In this document: positions 1 through 10,128 of the stretch, one piece after another
Layout of the letters: every line of letters starts with the position of its first letter
Position numbering within the stretch: position 1 is the stretch's first letter
Assembly (NCBI GenBank): GCA_001839685.1
Contig: MLAK01000660.1
Coordinates: forward strand, 87,305 to 151,304
Direction of reading: 5' to 3'
Length of the DNA stretch: 64,000 bases
Source: Tritrichomonas foetus
Taxonomy: Eukaryota > Parabasalia > Tritrichomonadida > Tritrichomonadidae
Position numbers and translations under genes: made by a program
The notes under the pieces: model-generated
The model's input: only the letters and a program-made list of their open reading frames with translations
The model's database searches: none
Told to the model about the DNA's origin: nothing

Positions 1-1290
1 ATTTGTTCATATTAGTTTATATACATGAATCATCATCAAAAGCATGAAATATGACTTCAGGATTTCTCAAAAAAGTTAAAAAACTTTCAGAAAATGAACA
101 ACTTCCGATGCCTTTTGCTGCCAATTGTGGGGTCTTTCACATTCTCAATTGGAACACTATCTTTAAATATTCTTAATGTTTATTATCACCATCATGAAAA
201 GATTTTTTAATTGGTAGTTTTCGAGATAAAGCTATATTTCATTTTTCTTTTTAATTTTAATGTAAAATATTGAATTAATTGTGAAAAGATACATCAATTT
301 CTGAATAATGGTGAAATTGAAGCACTGGAGATTTATATTCCATTCTCGCATCAAACCCTGGGAATATGTCTTGAAAAACAATGTTATTGGATTTATCACG
401 AAAAAAATATTATTGATCAACATAATCTTTTAATGTTGATATCATCTATTTGATTTCTTACCAAAAACTGTTCCATTGGTATTTTGTGATGACAACCCTT
501 TTAGATACAGTCGAATTTTAGATTATATGATTAATAATTACATTACCAAATTTAGAATTATTCCTTCTTTTTTAATTTTTTTGAAATTGCAATATTGTTG
601 TTCTTTTTTTATTTGATGAATAGCGAAAATTTTCATAAATTTTCATATATGCATATCTATTGCATTAGAGCAATAAAGCCTTTATTATTTACATTTTTTT
701 TATCATTTGTTCTCAATTTTTGAAATAAAAATATTATATCTTCAGAATTTCTTCATATCAATATTTTTATAATATCTTCTCTTATTATAAATATTATGCA
801 AATTCGCCCAATAAAATATATGATTTATATCTTTATTATCAATTATTCATATTAAACATTAAATTATATNCCCCCAATTTGGCTACAGACCCCAACCGCT
901 TCTGCTTGTATACCTTTATACAAGTAGAAAGTACCTGAAAAAAAATGTAAGTTTTGTGAATTTCAGTCACTTTTGATCGGTGATGATTCATAAGTTTTTC
1001 AGAAAACTCGTGAACAATTGATACAAGAAAAAATATAAGAAATTCTCAAATTGTGTATAATTATATAATTCAAAACGTATGCTAACACTTTCAAAATTTC
1101 AATTTCTATTTCTACTCAATTGAGTTTCGATAGATCAAATACAATTATATTGAAACTATTACAAAAAACTCAAGAATTCAAATGGTCTTTATTCAATTGA
1201 GAATGAGAATAATTTAAAATTCGCACAAAAAGTTTGCCTAAAATTCAAGTTAAACTTCCAAATCAATTTTCAAAATTTTTGCAAACGTCG
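1..1290. other. AT-rich intergenic stretch, no convincing gene
   Basis: No long open frame lies here. A 37-codon ATG frame at 94-207 starts with a hydrophobic, signal-peptide-like segment but stops quickly; it could be the 5' remnant of a secreted protein. There is one undetermined base at 870. Directly after it the base composition changes to a GC-richer stretch containing an imperfect 13-bp hairpin (TTCTGCTTGTATA, loop CCTT, TATACAAGTAGAA) at about 902-931. This may be a junction in the assembly or the edge of a repeat. Confidence 0.5.
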
Positions 1291-2301
1291 ATGTCATTTC
1301 CTGAACTTCCTCCTGGTTTCCAATTTCAAAACGAGCTTCCAAATGGATTCATGTCTCGAACAGCAGTTGTCATGAAAACCGCACTCCAGCATCTTTGTAT
1401 TTGCAAATGTATTGAAAGGTCGCGCCTTGGAGGGGAAGCTCAAGTCGAGGCTTTTATCAACACAATCATGAATGCAGGTAACGTCAGATCACGTTTCCTT
1501 CTTCCATATTCAGAAGTCATCCCAAGAAATGAATATATTTTTCTTATTCGACCATTTTTGAACTCGCCAACGCTCGAACAACAAATTGTTAATGACTCGA
1601 TAAATCCAAACCAAAACGGCTACTATGTTTTATGGAAAACGATCGTCCATTCCTTCAGAAAGCTTCATGCAGCAAATATCGCACCGAATTTTGTCAGACC
1701 GAGCAATATTTTCATTTCGGATGATGGAGGACCAATTATCACAGATATTTATCCACCAATTTTCAATGCAGCTAATCCGCAATGTGCTCAATCATTATTA
1801 TTTCTAGCTCCTGAGTTTTTAACTGGCGATGATCTGCCAGGAAAGCCTGCTGATAGCTGGTCACTTGGTTTGCTTTTATTGTTCATCATGACTGGACAAT
1901 CACCATGGGATACTAAAAATTTATTCAAGATGATGCAGAACATAATGAAAGGCTCAGAAGGATTGAATGTAGAAGTTCCAGAAGAAATTAAGCCTATTAT
2001 TGAAGCATCAGTGGTCGTCAATCCCGCAAATCGGTCATCTTTATTAAATCTTTCCAAATTTAATCCTGTCGTTTCGAATATTGAAAGAGGCTCGGGAACA
2101 AATAAAGATAGAAAACTCTCAAAGAATTCAATAAGAGCACAACAGTCAGTCTTGATGATGGGAGCTTCACAGCCAAAACCGAAGAAGCAAATCTGCACCA
2201 GACAGTCACTTGCCAATTTGCCAAGTATTCCATCATTTATGGCTCAAGAATTCCAGTCTCAAAACAAGAAGTCACGTGGCGACCCATTTATGATGGATTA
2301 G
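1291..2301 (+). CDS. Protein kinase-like protein, predicted pseudokinase
   Basis: This 336-residue protein has a kinase fold over roughly residues 15-265 and a basic, Ser-rich tail. The frame is open from 1234, but the first ATG is 1291, so I start there; an initiator-like TCAATTTT lies about 26 nt upstream. What can be seen: a probable beta-3 lysine (Lys39 in CICKCIE), an APEF segment, and DSWSLGLLLL matching the DxWSxGV helix F. The glycine-rich loop is not recognisable. The catalytic HRDLKPxN is replaced by PNFVRPSN, so the catalytic Asp is Phe134 although the metal-binding Asn139 remains. DFG is D152-I-Y. By family knowledge, loss of the HRD aspartate abolishes ordinary phosphotransfer, so this is probably a scaffold or allosteric pseudokinase. 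Trichomonads encode many such divergent kinases. Substrate and partner are unknown. Confidence 0.8.
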   Translation: MSFPELPPGFQFQNELPNGFMSRTAVVMKTALQHLCICKCIERSRLGGEAQVEAFINTIMNAGNVRSRFLLPYSEVIPRNEYIFLIRPFLNSPTLEQQIVNDSINPNQNGYYVLWKTIVHSFRKLHAANIAPNFVRPSNIFISDDGGPIITDIYPPIFNAANPQCAQSLLFLAPEFLTGDDLPGKPADSWSLGLLLLFIMTGQSPWDTKNLFKMMQNIMKGSEGLNVEVPEEIKPIIEASVVVNPANRSSLLNLSKFNPVVSNIERGSGTNKDRKLSKNSIRAQQSVLMMGASQPKPKKQICTRQSLANLPSIPSFMAQEFQSQNKKSRGDPFMMD

Positions 2302-2721
2302 GCAACTTAATCACATTTTTTGTTTTTCTTTTTTTAACTCTTTTTATTTTCCATTATTTTGTAAATTTTGCATATACAACACCTTTGCTTTTCTCTTATT
2401 TTCTCTGGACTTTGATTTTTTTTCTCAATTATATTTATTTTTTTGTAATGCTTACTTTATCGAGTTGTATGAGAAAAAATACTTTCCAACAATGAATATG
2501 ACACTAATGTCTAATAAATATGTTTATGAAGATGAAGAAAAAAAGTGGAAAAAATAAAGAAAGAAGATTTCCAATAATATTTTAGAAGTATTATACATAA
2601 TAAAAAGAATCAATATGAAATTAATAATTTGCATTACTCAATAATTAGTTTCCCAACAATCTGACTCATACGTCAAGTCTCTGACATAGACTTTGGGATA
2701 TGAACTATATTCTGTTTGATA
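2302..2721. other. Tail-to-tail spacer, no gene seen
   Basis: AT-rich spacer between two converging genes. Both 3' ends should lie here. No RNA gene, repeat or further coding frame is supported. Confidence 0.5.
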
Positions 2722-4527
2722 TTAATAACTGTCAGTGATAGATGGATTGATTTCATCTTGAATGGTTTCATAACTATATCTAAGATTAGAAGATGTTTGT
2801 TTTGATTTGATAAATTCATTGTAGCATAAACGTTTCCTTTTGGTATCTTTATCATCATTCTTCGTCAGAAAATCATTGTATGATAATTTTTTACGATTAT
2901 CCTCTTTTTTAACAATAACCTCATTTCCATCTTCAACATTTAACAGTTCTTCTTCCTTTTCTTTGGATTGACAGGTATCTTTTTCTAAGTTTTCCTTTTC
3001 TGTTGGCACAAACATCGGTTTTGCTGTTCGAGAAAACTTGTTTACCTTTCTTCTTTGTCTCTTGACATTTGATTCATTATGTGTTGCTGGTTCAGGAGTC
3101 TCACTATGAAATGTTGCATCAGATTCAACAATTTTGTTTTCATTTGGACCTTCAATCTTTTCTTCAACTTTCTTCTCTTCTTTGTCTACAATTTTTTGGG
3201 TTTTCTGAGTAGAAATATTATTATTTAATAGTCCATAATTCAATGTTTTTGGTACAAGGCTAGTCAATTTGAAATCTGCTTCAGTTAATATTTCTTCAAC
3301 TCTGGATATGAAGTCTTCACTAGTCAGCGATGTTATTTTTGATGATTCACTTGTTGAAGAAACTAACGATGATTGTGAATCAATTTCCGACAAGAATTTA
3401 TATGTATCATTGTTGGTATTCACTTCTTCTTTCGCCATTTCTGGAACTTGGGAACCTAAAAGTTCAATTCTAAAAGCAATGGCATCAATTTCATCTTGAG
3501 CTAGTCTGAGTTGTTTCTTCATTTTTTGTTTTAATAATACATTCTTTTCTTTCCATGTGTCTTTAATTCCTTCAATTTGTTTGATTTTCCTTTTTTCATT
3601 TTCTGTGATTTTGCTACGAATGATAATCATTTCATTTTTAATGAATTCTGATTTTTCGAATTCTTCAAGTTGTTTTATTTTGATTTTCATTTCCTTTGCA
3701 TCTTTGAAAAGTTGAGCTTTAGTCATTCGGTCTAATGTCTTTTTCATTTCAAGTAATTTTAAACTTGGTTGAAAGTTTTCACAATTCTTGATTTGGTTCT
3801 CTTTATCTTCAAGTTTGCCTTTCGATTTCAAATATTCACACATGGCCTTTGTTTCTAGTTTATCTTCATTTTCAGATAATTTATCTAATTGTTCTTTGAA
3901 GCTATTTTTCAGTTCTGTCCGCTTTTGACAAGATTCAACATATAACTTTTTAAGGTATTCAATATATTCAATATTTCCATATTGCTTAGGTTTCTTTGGA
4001 AGTGATTTAGCATATTTTGTAATATTGTCAATTTCGTTCAATAATTTGTCGGCCATACCAAAATCTTGAACTTTTGTTGCTTCGACAATTTTTTGCTTGA
4101 TACAATTACAAATTGGCTCAAAAGAAGCATCTTCCAATTCTTCAATCTTTTTCTTCCCATTAATTATTTTTTCAACAAGATGATGATATTCAATCGGCGG
4201 TTCGTCTTCTGATACGCTTTCTGGAGTATTCTTTTTAAAGGCATAATAATCTTTTACTGCTTTTTGCTTCTTTGTTTTCGGCGCTTGATGCGATAAAGTC
4301 AATTTGGTCAAAATAATATCAATTTTTCGTCCTAGGCATGTATTTCCTTTTAACATGGCCTTTTTCATCATGTCTTGTAAAAAAGGGATTAATAATGGAT
4401 GTATTGATTTATCAACTGATTTCACAGGCTTTCCACGAATCAACTCATCTGTAAGCTTTTGAAGTGATTGCGAATCGACTGATTGAGAGGTTTTCGATGA
4501 ATTACTTGATGATGAAGCTGATAACAT
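2722..4527 (-). CDS. Unrecognised charged coiled-coil protein
   Basis: A 601-residue protein, very rich in Lys and Glu, starting at a clear ATG. Residues 1-25 are Ser-rich. About 25-220 hold short helical segments with spaced Leu/Ile, around 'ELIRGKPVKSVDKS'. Residues 200-390 are predicted long coiled coil. After about 400 the protein is low-complexity, with two similar C-terminal blocks ('KLSYNDFLTKNDDKDTKRKR' and 'RLCYNEFIKSKQ') that look like a short duplicated motif. I recognise no enzymatic domain. It converges with the upstream pseudokinase, and 263 bp separate its start from the 3' end of the DRC1 gene. The 5' flank has a TAAACGTACAT element on the coding strand, resembling the element before the 6881 gene. 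A cytoskeletal or centrosomal role is possible but is inference only. Confidence 0.75.
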   Translation of the reverse strand: MLSASSSSNSSKTSQSVDSQSLQKLTDELIRGKPVKSVDKSIHPLLIPFLQDMMKKAMLKGNTCLGRKIDIILTKLTLSHQAPKTKKQKAVKDYYAFKKNTPESVSEDEPPIEYHHLVEKIINGKKKIEELEDASFEPICNCIKQKIVEATKVQDFGMADKLLNEIDNITKYAKSLPKKPKQYGNIEYIEYLKKLYVESCQKRTELKNSFKEQLDKLSENEDKLETKAMCEYLKSKGKLEDKENQIKNCENFQPSLKLLEMKKTLDRMTKAQLFKDAKEMKIKIKQLEEFEKSEFIKNEMIIIRSKITENEKRKIKQIEGIKDTWKEKNVLLKQKMKKQLRLAQDEIDAIAFRIELLGSQVPEMAKEEVNTNNDTYKFLSEIDSQSSLVSSTSESSKITSLTSEDFISRVEEILTEADFKLTSLVPKTLNYGLLNNNISTQKTQKIVDKEEKKVEEKIEGPNENKIVESDATFHSETPEPATHNESNVKRQRRKVNKFSRTAKPMFVPTEKENLEKDTCQSKEKEEELLNVEDGNEVIVKKEDNRKKLSYNDFLTKNDDKDTKRKRLCYNEFIKSKQTSSNLRYSYETIQDEINPSITDSY

Positions 4528-4790
4528 TGTATAATATATGTACGTTTAGATAACTTCATTATGAAAAAATTGGAGTTGTATTCAATTTTTGTGGGTATAA
4601 ATGGTCCCTTATTCGAAAACTGATGTGGTATAACAAGAATCATGTAATAGAAAATCTAATTAATAATAATAACAAAAAATGTATATAAATTAAAAATAAC
4701 ATATTGTTTTATCTACAAATAAATAAAATAAATGATGATTTGCAATAACATACGAAAATATAATAATATTAAAGTATACAAATGGGAAAA

Positions 4791-6740
4791 TTAATCGAAA
4801 ACTTGAAAATCAACTGTTTCTCCAGGTGCATAAATAAGCTGGTCATTATTTTCCGATTGAAGATACTGTGACAAAAGCATTTCTAATTCCGAATTCTGTA
4901 TTTTCAATCTTTCTGTATCGGTTATCAATTTAGCTCTTTCTTCAAGCTCAATTTTATATCTTTGCATACCTTTAAATGTAGCATTCCATAATCTCCACAT
5001 TTCTTCTGTTACAACACCAGCCTTCTTTTCCCAGAACTTCCTTTGTGGCACCATTTGCTTCTTCATTTTGGTTTGTAATTGAATAATGGCACGAGCAACT
5101 TCACTACTTGTGTTTTGTGTTGCATCTGATGTAATTTGACTGAATAGGCTCATTTGATTCTGTTGTCTGTTTGGATGATAAGCTTCAACGAAATTTCTAA
5201 GACCATCTAATACTTCATGTGGTCTTACAAAGCCAGGTGTTTCAAGTTCACCAAATTCAGTATCTCGAATAAAGTGAGAAAGAAGTTGTTCAACATCATC
5301 TGGTTCAGTAATTCCTAAATCTTGTAATAAAACATCAAGTCTAATAGTTTCTTTAGTATCATCATTAGCGTGTTCAACTTCCATACCAATGATGTTTCTA
5401 ACACGTTCATCGACTAAAAAGCCAACTTCATCAGTGATCATTCGACGAAGATGTTCAAGTGGTTCGCTGAGTGCAGCACTACTTAAAATTCCTGTTCCTT
5501 TTTCAACTGCTTTGTCATCTTTAGAAAGAGGAACGGGTGCTTGTGGCGTTTTTGTAAGGTCTTCAAATTCTTCTGTTCCAATGATCCATCGTTTAAGATA
5601 TTCTGGATCAATTGCACGTGGATCTTTTCCTAATTGCTGTTCCATAATAACTCTGTCAGCTTCCAAAATCTTTAAAACTTGATCATGCAGTCTTTTTTCA
5701 TTTAAATTCCAAACTTCACGAAATGCATTAAAGTCTGTATATGCAACATTTCGGAAACGAAGTTGCAATTCACGATAGCTTTGTGCAATTCTTTTATAAT
5801 CTTTCGTAATTTCAGCATTTTGTCTTTCAAATCGAGCATCTTCTTCATTATAACGATGTTTTAATGCACGTAGACAATCTCTTTGACGGACTAACTTTTT
5901 CGCTTGCATTTTTAATTTTTCTTGATGCTCTTCTTCATTTTCCTGTAAAATTCTATAATCATATTCAAGCTGTTCAATTGAAAAACTCATTTGAGCTAGT
6001 CTATCTTGGTATTCTTTCTGAGCAACTTCAAGTTTTGTTTCATGGGATGTTCTAAGAGTCATATATTCTTGTGCAAAATTTTGTCGAAGAGCTTCAAGTG
6101 AATCTCTTTGATCTTTTGCATTTTGAGAAAGTTGCTTCATTAAAGTTTGCTCTCTTTCTTGTCTTTTAGCAGTGAGTTGTTTGACTTCCTTTTCAACTTG
6201 GATTGTTTGAGCAGTTTTTTCTTGAACATAGGAGGACAAAACAGATCTCAATTCCGCTGCAATTTTTTCTCGAAGTTCGTTTTCTTGATTTCTCATTTGG
6301 TGAACGAAAGTATCAATCTGTGCATTTTGGGCTGCTATTTTATTTACATATTCGTGATCTCTCCGCATGACTTCATATTCCAATTCTTTGATGAAAGCAA
6401 GCTTTTTATTTACAACGTCATCTGCCTCTTCCTTTTGATTTTGAAGCATTTCCTCGAATTCTAAAGGCAGATTTGCATTAAGTAAATTTTTCCATCCGTC
6501 ATTTAATTTTGTGATGCCTTTTGTTACTTTTGATTCAATTTTGGTGTATTCTTCATCGAATTGTTTTCGAGTTTCTTTTACTTGATATGCCCTTTCTTGT
6601 TCAATCGCAAGTTGTCTTTGAAATATTCCCGTCAACTCATTTCTGTTTCGAGCGATCATTTCATTGACTTCTTTCCGACTATTCACCATTTGTTTAACAG
6701 GAGCTCTTTCATCATACTCCTTTGTAAGTACTGATGTCAT
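4791..6740 (-). CDS. DRC1: Dynein regulatory complex subunit 1 (DRC1/CCDC164-like)
   Basis: A 649-residue, almost wholly coiled-coil protein. The diagnostic part is a stretch with the same order of motifs as animal and algal DRC1: a 'LEYDYRILQENEEEHQEKL' heptad region, then 'CLRALKHRYNEEDARFE', then 'ITKDYKRIAQSYRELQLRFR', then 'FREVWNLNEK' leading into 'ADRVIMEQQLG'. DRC1 is a scaffold of the nexin-dynein regulatory complex that bridges axonemal doublets and restrains and coordinates dynein. The C-terminal 200 residues ('FVDERVRNIIGMEVEH', 'VEQLLSHFIRDTEFGELETPGFV') correspond to the globular DRC1 C-terminal region. The length is slightly below the human protein (about 740). The gene is head-to-head with the 6881 gene, with 140 bp between ATGs. 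An AACGGACAT element sits about 44 nt before the start. Together with CFAP58 at 20 kb it supports a motile flagellum. Confidence 0.85.
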   Translation of the reverse strand: MTSVLTKEYDERAPVKQMVNSRKEVNEMIARNRNELTGIFQRQLAIEQERAYQVKETRKQFDEEYTKIESKVTKGITKLNDGWKNLLNANLPLEFEEMLQNQKEEADDVVNKKLAFIKELEYEVMRRDHEYVNKIAAQNAQIDTFVHQMRNQENELREKIAAELRSVLSSYVQEKTAQTIQVEKEVKQLTAKRQEREQTLMKQLSQNAKDQRDSLEALRQNFAQEYMTLRTSHETKLEVAQKEYQDRLAQMSFSIEQLEYDYRILQENEEEHQEKLKMQAKKLVRQRDCLRALKHRYNEEDARFERQNAEITKDYKRIAQSYRELQLRFRNVAYTDFNAFREVWNLNEKRLHDQVLKILEADRVIMEQQLGKDPRAIDPEYLKRWIIGTEEFEDLTKTPQAPVPLSKDDKAVEKGTGILSSAALSEPLEHLRRMITDEVGFLVDERVRNIIGMEVEHANDDTKETIRLDVLLQDLGITEPDDVEQLLSHFIRDTEFGELETPGFVRPHEVLDGLRNFVEAYHPNRQQNQMSLFSQITSDATQNTSSEVARAIIQLQTKMKKQMVPQRKFWEKKAGVVTEEMWRLWNATFKGMQRYKIELEERAKLITDTERLKIQNSELEMLLSQYLQSENNDQLIYAPGETVDFQVFD

Positions 6741-6880
6741 CGAAGTCTTTTTTTGGAGATTTTTTTTGAATAAATTGTTTAACGGACATGTCTCAAATTA
6801 ATTCATGAAATGTTATATGAAATAGCTAAACGTACAGACTTTCAATCCAAAATTTCCATTTCAAAATCTCTCTTCGAATA

Positions 6881-7222
6881 ATGAATAGGAGCGAGAGCGA
6901 TATTGCAACTATTTATGAATGGCGTCGACAAAATAATTTAATCGCTGATAGAGAAAAATGGACCAATGCGCTCGAATTTCGTCCACCTGATCCAAAGAAT
7001 TTTCATTTCTTTAACTATGATCCAACTTTAGGACCAACAGATTTATCAAACATTAGTTTCAAGAATGATGAAAATCATGATTCTGCAGTTTTTTCAATTC
7101 CTCTCTCCTTTACCGAAAATTCACGATCTAATTTCAAATGGCATGACGATACTACAAAAGGTCTCGACATCCAGGCTTATTTAAACCCACACAATGCACC
7201 AATATATCCTTTAAAGAGATGA
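6881..7222 (+). CDS. Small conserved-looking protein of unknown function
   Basis: A 113-residue protein with normal coding composition (Pro, Asp, Trp and Arg present, unlike random AT-rich frames) and a clean ATG. No signal peptide or membrane span is seen. Short motifs such as 'WRRQNNLIADREKWTNALEF' and 'RPPDPKNFHFFNYDP' give it a partly disordered, aromatic-rich character, as in many small axonemal or microtubule-inner proteins. It shares a 140-bp divergent promoter region with DRC1. A TAAACGTACA element at 6824-6833 lies upstream. An axonemal role is an inference from this neighbour only; I do not recognise the family. Confidence 0.7.
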   Translation: MNRSESDIATIYEWRRQNNLIADREKWTNALEFRPPDPKNFHFFNYDPTLGPTDLSNISFKNDENHDSAVFSIPLSFTENSRSNFKWHDDTTKGLDIQAYLNPHNAPIYPLKR

Positions 7223-7937
7223 AGAAAGTGTATTTAATAAAATAAGTTTTAATAATTAACATTTTATTTTATTTTCATTTGACTACTCTAATTAATGACT
7301 CTTTGGATGAAATAGATGAAATGCTGAAGATCAAATACATAAAGTGTTGAAGATGAAATAGATAAAATGCTGAAGATGAAATAGATGAAAATGTTGAAGA
7401 TGAAATAGATAAATTGTTGAAGATGAAATAAATAGATAAAGAACCAAATATTTGGATTCTCATATGTGCAGAAGAAAAAACATTAAAGTAACTCAATTTT
7501 AAGATACTGTGATGAACCATTCGATCTAATTGAAACATTCTAAAATAACTGCTTTGAAGTAAGCCATCAATGTTTTAATTTGTTAAGATATGGGAAATAT
7601 TCAAATCTTCATCTACTCATCGGAAAATGTTACATCTCAAAAGCCTTTGCGACATCAGATTTACTATGTTCAGATGCTTCCAAAAATACATGGAAACGAA
7701 TAGACATCTTCAAAGATGACAATGAATAAAAAATGACAAGTTTTCGTCTTTTTTCCTGGACAAATCAATCACAGTTTGGTAGAATTTTCTGATATAAACT
7801 ATGTGTTTCCGCCTGAAACAGCAAACACAAAAGTCACATCGGATTAAACACTTTTTTAGGTCGAAAAAGCAAATCTCATATGAAAAAAAAAGTCTTGCCC
7901 TTTATTTATAATTTACACAAAAAAATATTAAATATGC
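7223..7937. other. Spacer with a short minisatellite
   Basis: A 715-bp convergent spacer. Apart from the 23-bp repeats at 7306-7440 I see no feature. A minus-strand open frame over the repeats is Ser/Ile/Phe-rich and is best explained as a by-product of the repeat. Confidence 0.5.
7306..7440. repeat. 23-bp tandem minisatellite, about 5 copies
   Basis: Degenerate units of the form GATGAAATAGATRAAATGYT ending in GAA repeat at 23-24 bp spacing, five full copies and a partial sixth. The last copies carry small insertions. They lie between two 3' ends. Confidence 0.85.
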
Positions 7938-8906
7938 TTAAATTGATGATACAAAATTATGGAAACAAATATCTCCGTTTGTTGTTCCAACAATCACGCT
8001 ATCTGCCATTGGATCCATACACATACAAAGTACAGGTGATTTCATTTGAAGGGGTGATCCTACGGGTGCATAATTTTCAGTTGAATATATTTTCACTTGA
8101 TTAGCTCCACTTCCTGCTGCAATTATGAACTGTCCGTTCGGATGAAACTTTGCAGCAAAGATTGAGCCTTGTTGTTCTTCAGGAATAAGTCCCCATTGCA
8201 TTGTCGCTTGTAACTGAAATGTTCTCATATCCCAAATCATAAACTGGTCTTTTGTCCGCCAGCTGCCTGCCATTAGCCAATTCTCGCATGTGTCAATTGA
8301 GTCGCCTACAACGTGAGGGCCGAACAGGGACCTCACTGGATATGATTGCCTTATGTCCCACACTTGTAAGGTGTTGTCCCAACCGCCTGTGAAAATCAAA
8401 TTTTGATCGCTATGATGGCAATGAATAGCCATAATTCTGTTTGCATGGCCACGAGTTGTTTCCAAATCGAATTCATTCCTGACTAGGTCAGCAATAACTT
8501 TTTTCTCTTCATAATCATATATTCGGAAATGGGTGTCACTTCCTGCCGTAAAAAATTTCGTGCCGTCTTTTGAAACATCAATAGCGCAGATTTGATTGCC
8601 TTTTTCTGTGGTTGTCCAAACAGAATGTGGATCTTTGGTTGTCCATTCTTTGATGCTGCCGTCTGCTGCGACTGAAAATAAAACTTTTGGATCTGTCGGA
8701 TTGAATTTTGCTGCTGTTACTGCGTATCTTTGACTGTTGTGAATTAACGTGTAGGATAAACGACCTGTTGTTGGACTACGAAGAGTAAGGGTTCCATTAC
8801 TTAATGCGGCTGCAACATATTGGGAATCTGGAGACATTTGAACACATAAAACTTTGTGTTCTTCTTCAACAACTGCCCATTGGGGATCTTTGTTTAAATT
8901 CAGCAT
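7938..8906 (-). CDS. WD40-repeat beta-propeller protein
   Basis: A 322-residue protein that fills one propeller and little else. WD-type blades are visible as 'VLCVQMSPDSQYVAAALSNG', 'VTAAKFNPTDPKVLFSVAAD', 'ICAIDVSKDGTKFFTAGSD', 'IMAIHCHHSDQNLIFTGGWD' followed by NTLQVWD, a blade with 'HVVGDSIDTCENWLMAGSW' ending in FMIWD, 'IFAAKFHPNGQFIIAAGSG', and 'VLCMCMDPMADSVIVGTTNG'. That is seven units, as expected for a closed propeller. Such proteins act as interaction platforms. The blade beginning HVVGDSID resembles a conserved protist WD40 family, but I cannot name the orthologue with confidence. Start is a clear ATG, with an M3-type element 21 nt upstream. Confidence 0.85.
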   Translation of the reverse strand: MLNLNKDPQWAVVEEEHKVLCVQMSPDSQYVAAALSNGTLTLRSPTTGRLSYTLIHNSQRYAVTAAKFNPTDPKVLFSVAADGSIKEWTTKDPHSVWTTTEKGNQICAIDVSKDGTKFFTAGSDTHFRIYDYEEKKVIADLVRNEFDLETTRGHANRIMAIHCHHSDQNLIFTGGWDNTLQVWDIRQSYPVRSLFGPHVVGDSIDTCENWLMAGSWRTKDQFMIWDMRTFQLQATMQWGLIPEEQQGSIFAAKFHPNGQFIIAAGSGANQVKIYSTENYAPVGSPLQMKSPVLCMCMDPMADSVIVGTTNGDICFHNFVSSI

Positions 8907-8926
8907 TTAGAGAATTTTGAAAAATA

Positions 8927-8934
8927 AAACGGTC
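8927..8934 (-). promoter_or_regulatory. M3-type (Myb-like) core promoter element
   Basis: Coding-strand sequence GACCGTTT matches the Trichomonas vaginalis M3 consensus (A/G/T)(A/G)C(G/C)G(T/C)T(T/A/G) at all eight positions. It ends about 20 nt before the ATG of the WD40 gene. Transfer of the motif to this organism is inference. Confidence 0.5.
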
Positions 8935-9101
8935 ATATATCTTCACTTTTTAACTTTTTATTTGGTCTGATAAATGCAATTTTTAAGGTTCACTGAACAA
9001 ATAAACTCATAAATTTATTTTTCTCTCAGAGAGGTAAAATTATTAATAAAAAATGGTCAATTCAAAAAAATATTAATATTTTGAGTGTTTCAAACATTTT
9101 A

Positions 9102-9554
9102 TTATGTGTCAAACTTCTGTTCTTCAGAAATAAGCTCAACAAGTTTAAATCCAAGCTCAAGATCGAGAGAACTTTTCGCAAGTGATAATATCTCAATATC
9201 TCCTTGTGATCTGTCATTCATCTTCCGCTGTTTATCTAGTCGCATAGAGAGAGAGGAGATCGCCTGGAATAACTCAAAGCTGTTAAGTTTGGTTGGATCT
9301 TTAAACCAAGCTTCATTATCTGTCTCCTCGTCTGTTTCTTTCATTTCGTCTAACGGAACAATGCGACCAAGAATCCTCTCATTTTCGAGTAATTCTTCAC
9401 AATGAGGCGTCATTTCGACTTTGTAGGTATTGACGGCGCCTTCTTTGACAACTTGGTTGAGTTCATCATAGCGTCGAGATGAAAGAATATCTAAAAGTCC
9501 AATATCGGCTGCGCATGGATTTATTGGGAATGTCTCTGGTTCATCTTGTTCCAT
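9102..9554 (-). CDS. Small acidic protein of unknown function
   Basis: A 150-residue protein, ATG start, acidic (Glu/Asp-rich), with balanced composition that argues for real coding. Predicted mostly helical: 'LLDILSSRRYDELNQVVKE' near residues 20-38, and a second helix from 'LNSFELFQAISSLSMRLDKQ' to the end. No signal peptide, membrane segment or catalytic motif can be seen. It lies 195 bp upstream of the WD40 gene on the same strand, with its own AT-rich 5' flank containing ATAACGTAT. I do not recognise the family. Confidence 0.65.
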   Translation of the reverse strand: MEQDEPETFPINPCAADIGLLDILSSRRYDELNQVVKEGAVNTYKVEMTPHCEELLENERILGRIVPLDEMKETDEETDNEAWFKDPTKLNSFELFQAISSLSMRLDKQRKMNDRSQGDIEILSLAKSSLDLELGFKLVELISEEQKFDT

Positions 9555-10128
9555 ATTTTTAATATTATTATTTTTTTAGATCACATTTCTATACATAACG
9601 TATTTTTCATATAACATTTCGATGACGATTGTGGTAATATATTAATTAAAGAATACTTTATTAATAAAGACCATCTTCTCTTAATAATCCAAAATACTGC
9701 TTATATATGCACATATCTATTCAAAATTAATAAATTTTCTTTTTAGACCAAAAAATATTACTCCTGAGGATTAATACCATATTTTTCAGAACCATGTCTG
9801 ATCAGTACAAAATTTGGAATGATGCTAATCTGAAAGGCTGGATATTATTTATATAAAAGACCGTATTATGATTCCCACATTATTTTATCGAAATTCAACA
9901 AAATTCAGAAGTAAGAGACAAATCAAACTAAATATATCATATATAAAACGTGCACTTTTTGTTTTCAATTTTCAGGATATTCAAATTTTATGAGTAAAAA
10001 TCAATCAAACCACCGACAAATATATTCAAAAAATAATTTTGATGTTGTCAGTAAATCCTAATTTGCCTTAGATTCATAACATCATTTTTATTTCATTCAG
10101 CTTGGTCATTTTTGATAATTTTCTTAAC
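9555..10128. other. Divergent intergenic region
   Basis: Shared 5' region of the minus-strand 9102 gene and the plus-strand Myb gene. It holds AT-rich sequence and the initiator of the Myb gene; no further coding or RNA gene is supported. Confidence 0.5.
10106..10111 (+). promoter_or_regulatory. Initiator (Inr) of the Myb gene
   Basis: TCATTT within GGTCATTTTTG fits the trichomonad initiator TCA(+1)Py(T/A). The predicted start A at 10108 gives a 21-nt leader to the ATG at 10129, a usual length. This also supports the ATG over the in-frame TTG at 10102, which lies upstream of the initiator. Confidence 0.6.

Noticed and set aside
1234..1290. Upstream start (TTG) for the pseudokinase, and similar TTG/GTG starts at 10102, 16789, 40913, 47956
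   Set aside because: Eukaryotic gene; the first ATG (1291, 10129, 16792, 40946, 47959) is preferred and often follows an initiator.
7275..7538. Minus-strand 87-codon frame
   Set aside because: Produced by the 23-bp minisatellite; Ser/Ile/Phe low complexity only.
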